Below, in pieces: positions 48,701 through 58,398 of a stretch of 64,000 nucleotides of DNA; position 1 is the first letter of the stretch; each line of letters starts with the position of its first letter. Below the pieces are notes generated by a model. The model was given only the letters and a program-made list of their open reading frames with translations, ran no database searches and was not told the DNA's origin. Made by a program: the position numbers and the translations under genes. The DNA is taken from positions 309,486 through 373,485 of the IMG/VR virus record IMGVR_UViG_3300042558_004148; one strand, written 5' to 3'. The stretch comes from a virus.

Positions 48701-48724
48701 AAAAGCCGCTATATGCGGCTTTTA
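48701..48724 (+). terminator. Terminator of the glycan operon
   Basis: AAAAGCCGC pairs with GCGGCTTTT across a TATAT-type loop, followed by T. Confidence 0.85.
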
Positions 48725-48728
48725 TTTT

Positions 48729-48737
48729 GATATATAG
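48729..48737 (+). promoter_or_regulatory. GATATATAG-class promoter box
   Basis: GATATATAG, 24 bases before the tagged gene at 48762. Heads the 48.8-52.1 kb packaged-protein operon. Confidence 0.5.
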
Positions 48738-48761
48738 AGAAAATAAATAAAATAATATATC

Positions 48762-50036
48762 ATGGATAGAGTATTAAGTTTTTCAAGCTATCATAAATTA
48801 AATGAAGCTGAGGAAGTAAATAAATCTGCTAGCGCAGCTGAACAAATAGTCGATCTTTTCTTTCAGGCTTATGGTTCACTTGTTACTAAAATAGGTGATT
48901 ATAAGGATGCAATTAGCGATTTACTTGAAGTTGCAGAGGAAAAAGAAGCAGGTAAGAAAGGTGAAATTATGGATTCAATTTTAAGAAAAGTTGTTTCTAA
49001 AATAGACCCAACTTACAAAGAAATTGGTGGCGACATAACACAAGCTGGTAAACAAATAAAAGAAGTTTATGCAACTTTATTAGACACAGAAGAGGGTAAA
49101 AAATCTCTGGAAGAAATTAATAAAGCAATCTATAGAAAAATTATAGAAAAGCAAAAAGGTTTAGAAACTTCTTCTAAGGAACTTAAACCTAACGAAGAAA
49201 AAGTTGAGAAGGATAATAATTCATTTGATGCCAATTATTCTGATTCAGATTATATCTTTGAAAAAAATACTTTCGTGGATGAGAGAAACGCATTAATAAG
49301 TAAAATAAAACCTTTCTATGCAGAAAGTGTTCAACAGGCTAAAAATGCAGTATCAGCAAATCTTAAGTCAAAATCAGTTGAGACCGCTAAAAGTTTAAAA
49401 ACGATGTATGACTTACTTTCGGATGAGACCAAATGGGAATCTATGAAAAGAAGAACTAGAAAAGAAGAACTAGAAAGAATCAATTCAGAAATGGATAAAT
49501 TAAATTCTGATATGAATGATGTTAGAAAATCGGAGCTTCTTAAAATTGGCATAGATAAAAAAGTTTCTGATGGAATATCAGGAATCATAGAATTGATAAA
49601 TTCAGCAATTGGTAAAATATCCGAGATTGACTCTAAGAAAATTGAGGATGAAAAATTAGTAAAAACTGACGGCAAGGAAGAAGAAGAAGCTAAAAAAGAG
49701 GAGGATAAAAAAGAGGAGGATAAACCTGAATTAATATCGTCAGGTAATGTAGATAAGAAAAATCTAACCAAGAAAGGTCCAAATCTAGAAAAAATTAAAG
49801 CTTTCCAGGAAAAATTCAACACATTGTTTCCTAACGATAATATAAAAGCTGATGGACTTTATGGAAAAAATACTGAGACTTCCATAGTTAAAGTTGCTAA
49901 GATGATCGGTGGACTAATCGGTGAAGATTTAGCTAAGGCTACTGAGGACGGTAAAAAATTAACACCTGAATTGCAATCAGCAATAAATAAATTTGATTCT
50001 AATAAGGATAAAATAAAGGAGCTTATTTCTAAATAA
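48762..50036 (+). CDS. Large tagged packaged-type protein with C-terminal peptidoglycan-binding-like domain
   Basis: 424 residues. Tag VLSFSSYHKLNEAEE with L-N-E. Residues about 20-300 are helical and Lys/Glu-rich. A very acidic/basic linker EEEEAKKEEDKKEEDKPE lies at about 305-325. The last 90 residues (IKAFQEKFNTLFPNDN, ADGLYGKNTETSIVKVAKM) follow the PG_binding_1 plan, as in the protein at 5074. Likely stored in the head and ejected. No enzymatic motif. Confidence 0.68.
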   Translation: MDRVLSFSSYHKLNEAEEVNKSASAAEQIVDLFFQAYGSLVTKIGDYKDAISDLLEVAEEKEAGKKGEIMDSILRKVVSKIDPTYKEIGGDITQAGKQIKEVYATLLDTEEGKKSLEEINKAIYRKIIEKQKGLETSSKELKPNEEKVEKDNNSFDANYSDSDYIFEKNTFVDERNALISKIKPFYAESVQQAKNAVSANLKSKSVETAKSLKTMYDLLSDETKWESMKRRTRKEELERINSEMDKLNSDMNDVRKSELLKIGIDKKVSDGISGIIELINSAIGKISEIDSKKIEDEKLVKTDGKEEEEAKKEEDKKEEDKPELISSGNVDKKNLTKKGPNLEKIKAFQEKFNTLFPNDNIKADGLYGKNTETSIVKVAKMIGGLIGEDLAKATEDGKKLTPELQSAINKFDSNKDKIKELISK

Positions 50037-50040
50037 TTGT

Positions 50041-50739
50041 ATGCAAGTAAATAATTTTCATAAATTTAAAGTAAATTCAATTTTAGAGAAAGACGGTGAA
50101 TCTAAATCTGGAATTAAATATAAGGAAAATATAGGATACATTAAAAGTGATACTGGTAAAACATCAGCAATATCATATAAAATGGCTATTGGTGAAGCAC
50201 TAGCTGCTATAGATGATATGGCAGGTAACATATCAGTAAAAACCCCTTCCGTTCTAAGAGATGTTAGCGACAGAAAATATTCATTAGCAGATTCTTTAAA
50301 ACCTGATTTACAATCACATCTTAAGATGCTCAAGGGATTAAATTCAATAGCATCTTATCTAGAAACTAAAGCTCCTAAAAGCGAAGCTAATAATAAAGTA
50401 GTAACCTCGTACAATGACGGGATTAAAGAAATAGATGATGAACAAAAAGCAGGCAAAATTTCTAAAGAAATAGCTGATGGTAAAAAAGCAGATCTTAAAA
50501 AAGCAGCTCAAAAAGATTTAGACGAAGCCAAGGAAATTTATTACACACAAATACAAAAAGCATTACCGTATTATAAGGAAGCGGTTTTTGCATTTACTCA
50601 AGCAGCATCTAATGAGATATCTAATATAGACAAGGAAGAGGCTAAAGTTGATGATTTAAAATCAGAAGAAAACTATACAGATTGGCTATCTGGTGTAACT
50701 AAATTTGTGGAGTCTATATTATACGGGGCTAATAAATAA
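50041..50739 (+). CDS. Tagged helical packaged-type protein
   Basis: 232 residues, start four bases after the previous stop. The tag form is NNFHKFKVNSILEKD (I-L-E). All-helical with AKEIYYTQIQKALPYYKEAV. No domain recognised. Confidence 0.62.
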   Translation: MQVNNFHKFKVNSILEKDGESKSGIKYKENIGYIKSDTGKTSAISYKMAIGEALAAIDDMAGNISVKTPSVLRDVSDRKYSLADSLKPDLQSHLKMLKGLNSIASYLETKAPKSEANNKVVTSYNDGIKEIDDEQKAGKISKEIADGKKADLKKAAQKDLDEAKEIYYTQIQKALPYYKEAVFAFTQAASNEISNIDKEEAKVDDLKSEENYTDWLSGVTKFVESILYGANK

Positions 50740-50749
50740 TTAATTAAAA

Positions 50750-51604
50750 ATGCTAATAGAAAATTTCGGTGGATTTCTAAATACTGCTAAAAAAATAATA
50801 TCCGGTGATAAGTCATCAGCTCAAATGGGATCTGATGTTCCTGCTGATTTATATTCTGCCGAAGCCATAAGAAATATGGTTATAACAACAGCCAATAAGG
50901 TTGATAATATAATTGGAATGGCAAACGAAAAGGATAGGGACGCAGCAAAATCATCTGCTGGGGAGATTGTATCATTTCTTAGAGATTCATTTGTTAAGCT
51001 GGAAGAGATCATAAAGGAACAGGGTAAAGGTGATATGACAGGAAAGGAGAGATCCTCCACGCTGTCTAAAATATCGTCACAACTGGATATTATAAACAGA
51101 AACGGTGGTGTTATTGATAAATGGAAAACTGAGTTTCTTGGCAAAGGAGGATCCAAAATAGCAGGATCCGCACTTTTTGATAAAGGTAAATCTCTAGTTG
51201 AAAAGGCAAGATCTATAATGAAGGTTGTTGAAGACACCAAGGCAATAAAGGATAAAATTAAATCTACTGAATTTGATCAAATCATAAAAAGAAGTATTGA
51301 TGCTGCATCAGGAACTGATATGAGAGGATTTAAACCTAAGCAAGATGTATTTACTAACGATACAAATAATAATCCAGAAGTTGTACAAAGATACAGAGAG
51401 AGATTAAAGAAAATAGGTGTGGATGCAAATCAAGAGGGTAAATATACTGCTTCAGATAAACCAAGCACCACTCAAGCTATGCAATACATAGGGACAGTAA
51501 CCGGTAAAACATATGGAGATGGCGACGAAGCCCTAGCAGATTTTCAAAAAGATCTAGGTGCATATACTGATAAGCAGGATGATATAAAAAAATTATTCAA
51601 GTAA
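50750..51604 (+). CDS. Helical packaged-type protein
   Basis: 284 residues. The N-terminus MLIENFGGFLNTAKKI is a degenerate tag. Helical, Lys/Ser/Asp-rich, with a C-terminal FQKDLGAYTDK segment that faintly recalls a peptidoglycan-binding repeat (GDGDEALADFQKDLG). Overlaps the next start by one base. Confidence 0.6.
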   Translation: MLIENFGGFLNTAKKIISGDKSSAQMGSDVPADLYSAEAIRNMVITTANKVDNIIGMANEKDRDAAKSSAGEIVSFLRDSFVKLEEIIKEQGKGDMTGKERSSTLSKISSQLDIINRNGGVIDKWKTEFLGKGGSKIAGSALFDKGKSLVEKARSIMKVVEDTKAIKDKIKSTEFDQIIKRSIDAASGTDMRGFKPKQDVFTNDTNNNPEVVQRYRERLKKIGVDANQEGKYTASDKPSTTQAMQYIGTVTGKTYGDGDEALADFQKDLGAYTDKQDDIKKLFK

Positions 51605-52095
51605 TGCTAAATATAAATTCATATGAGGATTTCTTATTCGAAAGCACTGACGATGGAGGATTTATACCAAATAATGTTTATCATAACAGTCCGGTAGCAA
51701 TCAACATTCTTGGGGAATCGCCAATGTGGTTTTCTTTAGATCTTGAACACGGTAACGAATATTATAATAATATGATATTTGACAGGGGTGAATCATATCT
51801 GTATGAAGGAGTAGTTAGAGATACTATTCCACACATCTACTCCGATGTAATATCGAATCTATTTAGCGACAATGGCATAGATACGGAAGACTGGATAGGT
51901 AGCATAGTAGGAAATCCTGACGAGGAAGAAGTTATGTCTCTGGATGGAACAAAAATACTAATGGAAAATAACTACTCCGGTATAGTTTATCCTGATTATG
52001 ATCCATTTGATCCGAGCGATGATGTTGACACATTATTAATATTCAACCCAAGAAAAACAATAACAGGATTTAGATTAATTAGGTCATCAAATTAA
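51604..52095 (+). CDS. Tagged ADP-ribosyltransferase-like protein (T4 Alt analogue candidate)
   Basis: 163 residues. The tag INSYEDFLFES is followed by a compact domain: VYHNS (His of the H-Y-E/PARP-like class), MWFSLDLEHGNEYYNN, YLYEGVV, then NYSGIVYPDYDP and LLIFNPRKTITGF at the end. The order His-x-Ser, W-F-S with an aromatic Y-Y, and a final 'D/N-P-x-x-I' strand is that of small ADP-ribosyltransferase folds. T4 packages its ADP-ribosyltransferase Alt with exactly such a cleaved N-terminal tag. The enzymatic call is inferred from motif order. Confidence 0.55.
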   Translation: MLNINSYEDFLFESTDDGGFIPNNVYHNSPVAINILGESPMWFSLDLEHGNEYYNNMIFDRGESYLYEGVVRDTIPHIYSDVISNLFSDNGIDTEDWIGSIVGNPDEEEVMSLDGTKILMENNYSGIVYPDYDPFDPSDDVDTLLIFNPRKTITGFRLIRSSN

Positions 52096-52302
52096 AAATT
52101 CGTTAAAGTTAATAATTATTGAAACAAATTTGCGTAACTTTGCTAAGATAATTATCTAATGGGACCCGGGGTTAATACTATCTAAGAGACTCTTAAGAGC
52201 CCAAAACCAAAAACTACTAATAACAATACCCAGATTTCAGATTAAAAAGAAACATATCCCCAACCTAGCTGTATGATAATGAAATAAATATCATAAAATA
52301 AT
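52096..52302 (+). promoter_or_regulatory. 207-base leader region before uvsX
   Basis: No ORF. TAACTTTG at 52135-52142 matches the Bacteroidetes -7 box, but the CCG-N15 upstream box of the N15-TTTG class is absent, so this may be a host-type promoter. Downstream is a GC-richer GGGACCCGGGG patch and an inverted repeat CTCTTAAGAG. The long untranslated leader before a replication gene suggests post-transcriptional control. Confidence 0.35.
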
Positions 52303-53499
52303 ATGGCTAAAGCAACGACATCATCAGTATCAGAAGGTTTTTCATTTGCTTCATTGGATAAACAACTTTCAAAAATAAGTGGTTTTGAAACTGGATCATT
52401 ATTAGAAACAAATACATTTAGCGAGGTTGATGAATGGATACCTACTGGTAACTATTTATTAAATGCACAGATATCAGGAACGTTATTTGGAGGTGTACCT
52501 AACTCAAGATCATTTGGAGTTATGGGAGATCCGGGAACAGGTAAATCCTTCTTCTGTTTAAATGTAGTTAGAGAAGCACAAAAAATTGGATATCATATTA
52601 TATATTGTGATACCGAGGGAGCTATTGATAAATCAAGTGCTATTAAATTTGGTATCGATTCTACAAATATAAGATATCAACCAATACAGACAGTTTCACA
52701 ATTTCAAACGTTTGTATCTAATATACTCGATCTTGTAAAGAAAGCTAAAGCTAAAGGAGAAAATCCTAAAATATTGATTGTACTAGATTCATTAGGAATG
52801 TTAAGTACTGATAAGGAATTGGCAGATGCTATGAAAGGACATAATGCATCTGATATGGGGGCTAAGGCTAAGGAATTAAGAAAATTATTCCGTGTAATTA
52901 CTCTTGATCTAACTGCAGCTAAAATACCCCTAATCTGTACAAACCACGTATATGCAGGGGGTGGAGCTTATATTCCAACGAAGGAAAGTTCAGGTGGTGA
53001 CGGCCCTATATTCGCTATGTCTGTTGTCTCTTTCCTATCTAAAGCACAATTAAAAGATGGTGCTGGTACAAAGACCGGTATAGTCGTTACATCCACTCTT
53101 AAGAAAAGCAGATTTACTATACCAGAACCTGTTAAATTTCATATATCATTTTCTAATGGTATGAATCCTTATGTTGGCTTACAAGACTACGTTTCTTGGG
53201 AAGTGTGTGGGATAGAAAGAGGTAAATTCGAGGAAGTTAAAAATGCGGAGGGTAAAAAAGAATCCGTTTTTAAACCAAGTGCTACCGCAACCAGATGGGG
53301 TGTTAAACATTTAGGTAAAACAGTAGCTTCAACTGAACTATTTACCGAGAAGGTATTTACAAGAGAAGTATTAGAGCAAATAGACGCTAAAGTTATTCAG
53401 GATAAATTCAAATTTCCTGATCTTGCTGATCATAGCGATATTTTAGATTCTATGAATATAGAATCAGATACTGATACGGATACTGATGAACAAGAATAA
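52303..53499 (+). CDS. uvsX: UvsX/RecA-like recombinase
   Basis: 398 residues. Walker A GDPGTGKS at about 75-82, YCDTEGAIDKSS (catalytic Glu region), LIVLDSLGML Walker B at about 165, then a TNHVYAGG loop 2 segment and STLKKSRFTIPEP. Matches T4 UvsX-type recombinases and drives strand invasion for recombination-dependent replication. The C-terminus is acidic (SDTDTDTDEQE), as in many recombinases. Overlaps the next gene by 14 bases. Confidence 0.92.
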   Translation: MAKATTSSVSEGFSFASLDKQLSKISGFETGSLLETNTFSEVDEWIPTGNYLLNAQISGTLFGGVPNSRSFGVMGDPGTGKSFFCLNVVREAQKIGYHIIYCDTEGAIDKSSAIKFGIDSTNIRYQPIQTVSQFQTFVSNILDLVKKAKAKGENPKILIVLDSLGMLSTDKELADAMKGHNASDMGAKAKELRKLFRVITLDLTAAKIPLICTNHVYAGGGAYIPTKESSGGDGPIFAMSVVSFLSKAQLKDGAGTKTGIVVTSTLKKSRFTIPEPVKFHISFSNGMNPYVGLQDYVSWEVCGIERGKFEEVKNAEGKKESVFKPSATATRWGVKHLGKTVASTELFTEKVFTREVLEQIDAKVIQDKFKFPDLADHSDILDSMNIESDTDTDTDEQE

Positions 53500-53782
53500 T
53501 ATAAAATTCAAATATTTATTGGGGCTTTGGAAAACAATGCCCCAATATCCAACTAAAGAGGATGTCGTCTATGAAATTAGCCTATATCTATTAAAAGATA
53601 AAAGACCCAATGGGGATTTTTCTGAACAAACATTTAATTCCATATTTGGAAAAAATTGGAAGAGCGAAAAATCAGGCGAGATTATATCGGAGATGCTGGA
53701 AAATAATGATATAATGGAAACTAAAAAGAGTACACCATCTAAAAAATGGTATACAATAAAAAATAACCCTTATTATAATTAG
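53486..53782 (+). CDS. Small hypothetical protein between uvsX and the helicase
   Basis: 98 residues, probably winged-helix-like (QYPTKEDVVYEISLYLL, SEKSGEIISEMLENNDI, KKWYTIKNN). In this position T4-like phages often have small accessory replication proteins. The family is not recognised. Confidence 0.55.
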   Translation: MNKNNIKFKYLLGLWKTMPQYPTKEDVVYEISLYLLKDKRPNGDFSEQTFNSIFGKNWKSEKSGEIISEMLENNDIMETKKSTPSKKWYTIKNNPYYN

Positions 53783-53785
53783 TAA

Positions 53786-55087
53786 ATGGATTTATCACAT
53801 TCGGAAAATGTAATACTTAGATATGCACTAGAAAGTGCAACATATCTGGAAACTTGTAAAAGAGAATTCTTTAAGAATGAATCTTTTGGTGAAATGTTTG
53901 TTGCAGTTAAGGAATTTTGGGACAAGTACCACGAAATGCCTAGCTCAGATCAGTTGATAGAAGCTTTCAAACTTTCCGGTAATGTAGACAAGGTTAATGC
54001 TACAGAAATTCGTTCCATTTATGATATTGATTTAAGTAGATATGAGGATTCTTGGTTAAAGGAAACCACCGAATTTTTTATAGAATATAAGAACTTAACA
54101 AAATCCGCTGTTGATGCTCTTAAATATATTCAATCAACTCCAGTATCTTCGGAGAATATAAAAACAGTAATAGACACATTCAAAAATATAATAGTTGAGC
54201 GAAACAATATAGATTTTTCATTTGATGAGGGTCTGGATTTTTTCAAAGCTGAAAACCACAAGCAGTTAACACATAATACTTTCTCGAGCGGATATCCTTT
54301 CATAGATACTGTGCTTGGTGGGGGTTTCTCCGCTAAGGCTCTTTATGTATTCATGGGTATGCCTAAAGTTGGTAAATCTTTATGGTTAGGTAATATCGCT
54401 GCACAGGCAGTTAAGAGTGGTCATAATGTTGCTGTATTATCTTTGGAGATGTCAGATAGGAAATACGTGAAGAGAATGGGAGCTAATATTCTTGGTATTC
54501 CTGTTAAAGAATACGAGGCATTAAGTAACGATGAGCAGGCTATTAAGAAAAAATTAGGTTCAATTACTTATGAGAATTTAAGAGTTCCCGGTCAATTATT
54601 GATTAAGGAATTTCCTACCTCACAGGCATCTGTTAATGACGTTGAGAATTACTTGAAGAAGATGGAGGAAATTAAAGGTATTAAATTTAAGGTAATTATT
54701 ATTGATTATATTAACATTATGAAGAATTGGAGAAATCCGAATTCGGAAAACACTTATATGAAGATTAAACAGTTAGCGGAGGATTTAAGAGGTATGGCAA
54801 TGTCAAATCAATGGTCCATTATTACTGCTACACAAACAAAACAAGGTGATTTCGATGCTTCTGATTTAAGCATAAATTCCGCAGCGGAATCTTCTGGTTT
54901 AGTTGCAACCGTTGATGGTATGTTTGGTATAATCCAAGACCCACTTATGTATGCTAATAAGGAATATAAGCTTAAGATTCTAGCCAATCGTGATGATGGC
55001 TATAAAAATGCATACAAGGTATTTTCTGTTGATTACAAATACATGAGAATATCCGAAGATATCAATGTTGCTATGCACGTTGAGTAA
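53786..55087 (+). CDS. DnaB-family replicative helicase (T4 gp41-like)
   Basis: 433 residues. A helical N-domain covers about 1-150. The RecA-like motor has Walker A GMPKVGKS at about 190-197, LSLEMSDRKYVKRMGANILG, VIIIDYINIMKNWR (Walker B) and TATQTKQGDF. The gene order with uvsX, gp47 and gp46 matches T4-like replication blocks. It unwinds the fork and would recruit a primase, which is not in this window. Confidence 0.92.
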   Translation: MDLSHSENVILRYALESATYLETCKREFFKNESFGEMFVAVKEFWDKYHEMPSSDQLIEAFKLSGNVDKVNATEIRSIYDIDLSRYEDSWLKETTEFFIEYKNLTKSAVDALKYIQSTPVSSENIKTVIDTFKNIIVERNNIDFSFDEGLDFFKAENHKQLTHNTFSSGYPFIDTVLGGGFSAKALYVFMGMPKVGKSLWLGNIAAQAVKSGHNVAVLSLEMSDRKYVKRMGANILGIPVKEYEALSNDEQAIKKKLGSITYENLRVPGQLLIKEFPTSQASVNDVENYLKKMEEIKGIKFKVIIIDYINIMKNWRNPNSENTYMKIKQLAEDLRGMAMSNQWSIITATQTKQGDFDASDLSINSAAESSGLVATVDGMFGIIQDPLMYANKEYKLKILANRDDGYKNAYKVFSVDYKYMRISEDINVAMHVE

Positions 55088-55104
55088 AAATAATCCATAA
55101 AGAA

Positions 55105-55569
55105 ATGGACGAAAATGAAAACAATGAAGCCCCTAAGAAACAATTAGGTGATAAAATATTCGGAGCACATAACAATCCGACAAAAGATAATGATTATAAT
55201 GATAGTTTCGAACTGGATCAGACCCATAATATATTAAGTGAGTCTTATGATGAGGAGGATTATGTTTATAGAAAAAAATTAGAGGAACTTATATATCAGG
55301 CATTTCAGGATTCCAGATGGTTCCCACTTAGTTATAAGAAAAAAATACCAAAGGATTTGGTGCCTCATTTATTTCAGGAAGTTCTTGAAAAACTGGAGGA
55401 AACAGAATATACATTTTCCGAAAAATTTGTTTCTATATGTGACTATATACAAATTTCATATACCAAGGCGTATGAAATTGCACCTATAAAATACAAGGAG
55501 TTAATAATTAATGAATTGGAAGTTAAGTATAGTATTTTAACTAAAAGAAAAATAAGTAGACTTTTTTAA
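55105..55569 (+). CDS. Hypothetical protein of the replication block
   Basis: 154 residues. A charged N-terminal tail precedes a helical domain (YRKKLEELIYQAFQDSRWFP, KDLVPHLFQEVLEKLEET). It may be a replication accessory or late-transcription factor by location only. Confidence 0.55.
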   Translation: MDENENNEAPKKQLGDKIFGAHNNPTKDNDYNDSFELDQTHNILSESYDEEDYVYRKKLEELIYQAFQDSRWFPLSYKKKIPKDLVPHLFQEVLEKLEETEYTFSEKFVSICDYIQISYTKAYEIAPIKYKELIINELEVKYSILTKRKISRLF

Positions 55570-55582
55570 ATTTGATAATAGA

Positions 55583-56698
55583 ATGGATAACCAAATAATT
55601 ACTAACGCTGAAGCCAAAAGAGTTTGGTTTATTACTGATACACATTTAGGAGTACGTAATAATTCGAATGAATGGATAGAACAGATTAGAGAATATTTTT
55701 TTGATTGGTTTTTCCCTTTAGTTAGAAATAATTATAAAGAAGGTGATGTTCTTGTACATCTTGGAGATTTTTTCGACTCAAGACAGAGTATAAATCTTAA
55801 AGTACTTAATTTAGGTATAGATGTTGCGGAGGAATTTTCTAAGATATTCCAGGATGGCGTATATTTTATAGTGGGCAATCATGATATATGGGGGAGAACA
55901 GCAAATGATGTAAATTCATTGAAGACCATAAAATGGATACCTGGTATAACCGTCTTCGAAGAACCTAGATCTGCAATTCTTAATGACAAGAAGTTTTTCT
56001 TTATGCCGTGGAGAAAGGATCACGAAGAGGAGATTGACACTCTAGAAAGCTCGCTACCACACGATGTTCTATGTTGCCATACTGATATCAGGGGTTTAAA
56101 GTTTAATCGCTATACGACTGTAGAAACAGGTGCTAGCACAGAAAAATTCAACAAATTTGGAAGAGTTTATTCGGGTCATATTCATTATGCGCAAAAACAG
56201 GATAATATAAATATGTTAGGATCTCCTTATGAGATAACGAGATCTGATATGGATAACCAAAAGTCCATAACTATGTTGGATCTTAATACAATGGAGGAGA
56301 CAGTTTTTGTTAATGATTTCTCTCCTAAATTCAAGAAAATATTTTTCTCACAGATCCTCGAATCCACAATAGATCAGCTTGAACCCATATTTAGAAATAA
56401 TTTTATAGATATTATGATCGATCCCATCATGTCTTTAAAAGCTCCTCTAAGTATTTTAACTGATACCATAACTTCACAGAGATCTTTAAAGTTTCATCCA
56501 TATGATCCTGATCAATCCAATAATCTATCGCAGCAGATGATTGATGCTGATGGCAGACAATTTAATGTTATGAGTTTTATAAAGGAATATGTTGGTGCTC
56601 TAGATAAGGATGACGAAACAAAGGAAAAATTGGTCAGTAGCATTAATAAATTACATCAACTAGTAATAACTCAGAATCAAGATCAAAAAATATCATGA
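55583..56698 (+). CDS. SbcD/Mre11-like nuclease (T4 gp47-like)
   Basis: 371 residues. Metallophosphoesterase motifs in order: DTHLGV at about 19, GDFFDSR at about 60, GNHDIWG at about 98, CHTD near 165 and GHIHYAQ near 198. It partners the SbcC-like protein to process DNA ends for recombination. Overlaps the next start (ATGA). Confidence 0.93.
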   Translation: MDNQIITNAEAKRVWFITDTHLGVRNNSNEWIEQIREYFFDWFFPLVRNNYKEGDVLVHLGDFFDSRQSINLKVLNLGIDVAEEFSKIFQDGVYFIVGNHDIWGRTANDVNSLKTIKWIPGITVFEEPRSAILNDKKFFFMPWRKDHEEEIDTLESSLPHDVLCCHTDIRGLKFNRYTTVETGASTEKFNKFGRVYSGHIHYAQKQDNINMLGSPYEITRSDMDNQKSITMLDLNTMEETVFVNDFSPKFKKIFFSQILESTIDQLEPIFRNNFIDIMIDPIMSLKAPLSILTDTITSQRSLKFHPYDPDQSNNLSQQMIDADGRQFNVMSFIKEYVGALDKDDETKEKLVSSINKLHQLVITQNQDQKIS

Positions 56699-58359
56699 AA
56701 ATAATTAAGATTGAATGGAAGAACTTTTCTTCGTACGGAAATAAAAAACAAATTCTCGAATTTCCTTCTGATTCTTCTTTGTTCCAGATAGTTGGTGAAA
56801 ATGGTGCGGGTAAGACAACAATCTCCCAAGTTATAGCATTTGGCCTATATGGAAAAGTAGAGGGTAAAAAATTAGGCGACATTCCGAATCGTATAAACGG
56901 TCACGCCTGGGTTAAAATTGAATTTGAAAATAACGGAAAGGTTGTTACGGTTGAACGTGGATTAGAACCATCAGTTTTTAATCTTTATATAAATGGTATC
57001 CTTTATGAGCAAGCAGGAAAAAATCCAGTGCAGGATTATTTAACTGATGATCTTATCGGTATACCGTACTATGTTTTTAATAATACCATATCTTTATCCA
57101 TCAACGATTTTAAATCTTTTATTAAAATGAGTGCTCAAGATAAGAGAGCCATAGTTGATAAAATATTTGGATTCCATATACTTAACCAGATGAGAGAGAT
57201 CTTAAAAGGTGAAGTAAAAAGAATAAAAGAGTCACTAGATATACTTGTTGGTAAAATTGAATCGACCAAGAAAAGCATCGACCATTCAAATAACGAGATG
57301 GAATCCTTATTAGCTGAGATAGAAAAGGAATCAACTGAAGAAATATCCAAGCTAAATGGTGCATTGGATAAATTTAAAACCCTCCAGATTGAACACTCTA
57401 AAGTGGTTGGAGATTTTAAAAAAAATGAGGATGAACTAACCGCATTGATATATGACTCGAATAGGAATCTAATAGAGACCAGAAGTAAATATCAGGATTT
57501 GGAAAGAAGATTGAAGCTTTATGATTCTGATAAATGTCCGACCTGTGAAAGCGATCTATCCGGAGAACATCACGAAGCATTAAAGGAATCTTTAAAAACG
57601 GAGAGTGAAATTAGATTTTCCGAATTGGGTGAATATGAGAACACATTGATTAGTCTTAAAAGAAGAGAATCAGAGAACAGAACACTTAAATCTGAACTTT
57701 CTGAGAAGAGTCAAAAAATTGATCTTAGAATAAAAGCAATACTTGCTGAGATCAAAAACATGGAGGATAAAAAAGACGGGAAGGAAATTAATTCATTGGA
57801 AAGGATAATCAATAAATTAGAATCCGATAAGAGTACACTTGAGGCTTCTAGCTTTACTACAATAGAAAAAAACAATTGGTTAAAGACAATAGATGATATA
57901 TTAAGCGAAAAGGGGGTTAAACAAATGGCAATAAAAACTATATTACCCTCATTAAACACCGAAATATCTGAATTGCTATTGGATCTTCAGCTCGAATATA
58001 GAGTTGTATTTGATGAGGAATTTAAAGCTATAATTTACCATATGGGAATAGAAATACCCCCGCAGACACTTAGTACTGGTGAAATGAAAAAAGTCGATTT
58101 TGTGGTACTTATTGCAGTAATGAAATTAATGAAGCTTAAATTTAGTTCTATTAATTTGCTGTTTCTGGATGAGCTTTTTAGCTCTGTTGATCCGGAGGGG
58201 GTTAATTCCATATTATCGATATTGAGAAAAAATTCCAGAGAAATGGGATTAAATATATTTGTAATAAACCATGCACCAATGCCCCATGAGATATTCGATT
58301 GGAAGCTAGAGGTTAAGAAAACTAATAATTTTTCATCCATACTTATAAATAAATTCTAG
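56695..58359 (+). CDS. SbcC/Rad50-like ATPase (T4 gp46-like)
   Basis: 554 residues, typical of phage gp46. Walker A GENGAGKTT at about 34-42, coiled-coil arms with the zinc-hook CPTC at about 281-284, ABC signature STGEMKKVD near 459, Walker B LLFLDELFSSVD near 488 and a terminal His-containing INHAPM switch. Forms the DNA end-processing complex with the preceding gene. Confidence 0.94.
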   Translation: MKIIKIEWKNFSSYGNKKQILEFPSDSSLFQIVGENGAGKTTISQVIAFGLYGKVEGKKLGDIPNRINGHAWVKIEFENNGKVVTVERGLEPSVFNLYINGILYEQAGKNPVQDYLTDDLIGIPYYVFNNTISLSINDFKSFIKMSAQDKRAIVDKIFGFHILNQMREILKGEVKRIKESLDILVGKIESTKKSIDHSNNEMESLLAEIEKESTEEISKLNGALDKFKTLQIEHSKVVGDFKKNEDELTALIYDSNRNLIETRSKYQDLERRLKLYDSDKCPTCESDLSGEHHEALKESLKTESEIRFSELGEYENTLISLKRRESENRTLKSELSEKSQKIDLRIKAILAEIKNMEDKKDGKEINSLERIINKLESDKSTLEASSFTTIEKNNWLKTIDDILSEKGVKQMAIKTILPSLNTEISELLLDLQLEYRVVFDEEFKAIIYHMGIEIPPQTLSTGEMKKVDFVVLIAVMKLMKLKFSSINLLFLDELFSSVDPEGVNSILSILRKNSREMGLNIFVINHAPMPHEIFDWKLEVKKTNNFSSILINKF

Positions 58360-58375
58360 ACTAATATTCTATATC

Positions 58376-58385
58376 GAATATATAG
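58376..58385 (+). promoter_or_regulatory. GATATATAG-class promoter box
   Basis: GAATATATAG marks the switch from replication to virion genes. It lies only 13 bases before the TTG start proposed for the next gene. Confidence 0.45.
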
Positions 58386-58398
58386 AATAAAAAAAGTT

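Noticed and set aside
52096-52302. N15-TTTG promoter before uvsX
   Set aside because: A TAACTTTG -7 box is present but the CCG box at the fixed distance is not, so it was listed only as a possible host-type promoter.
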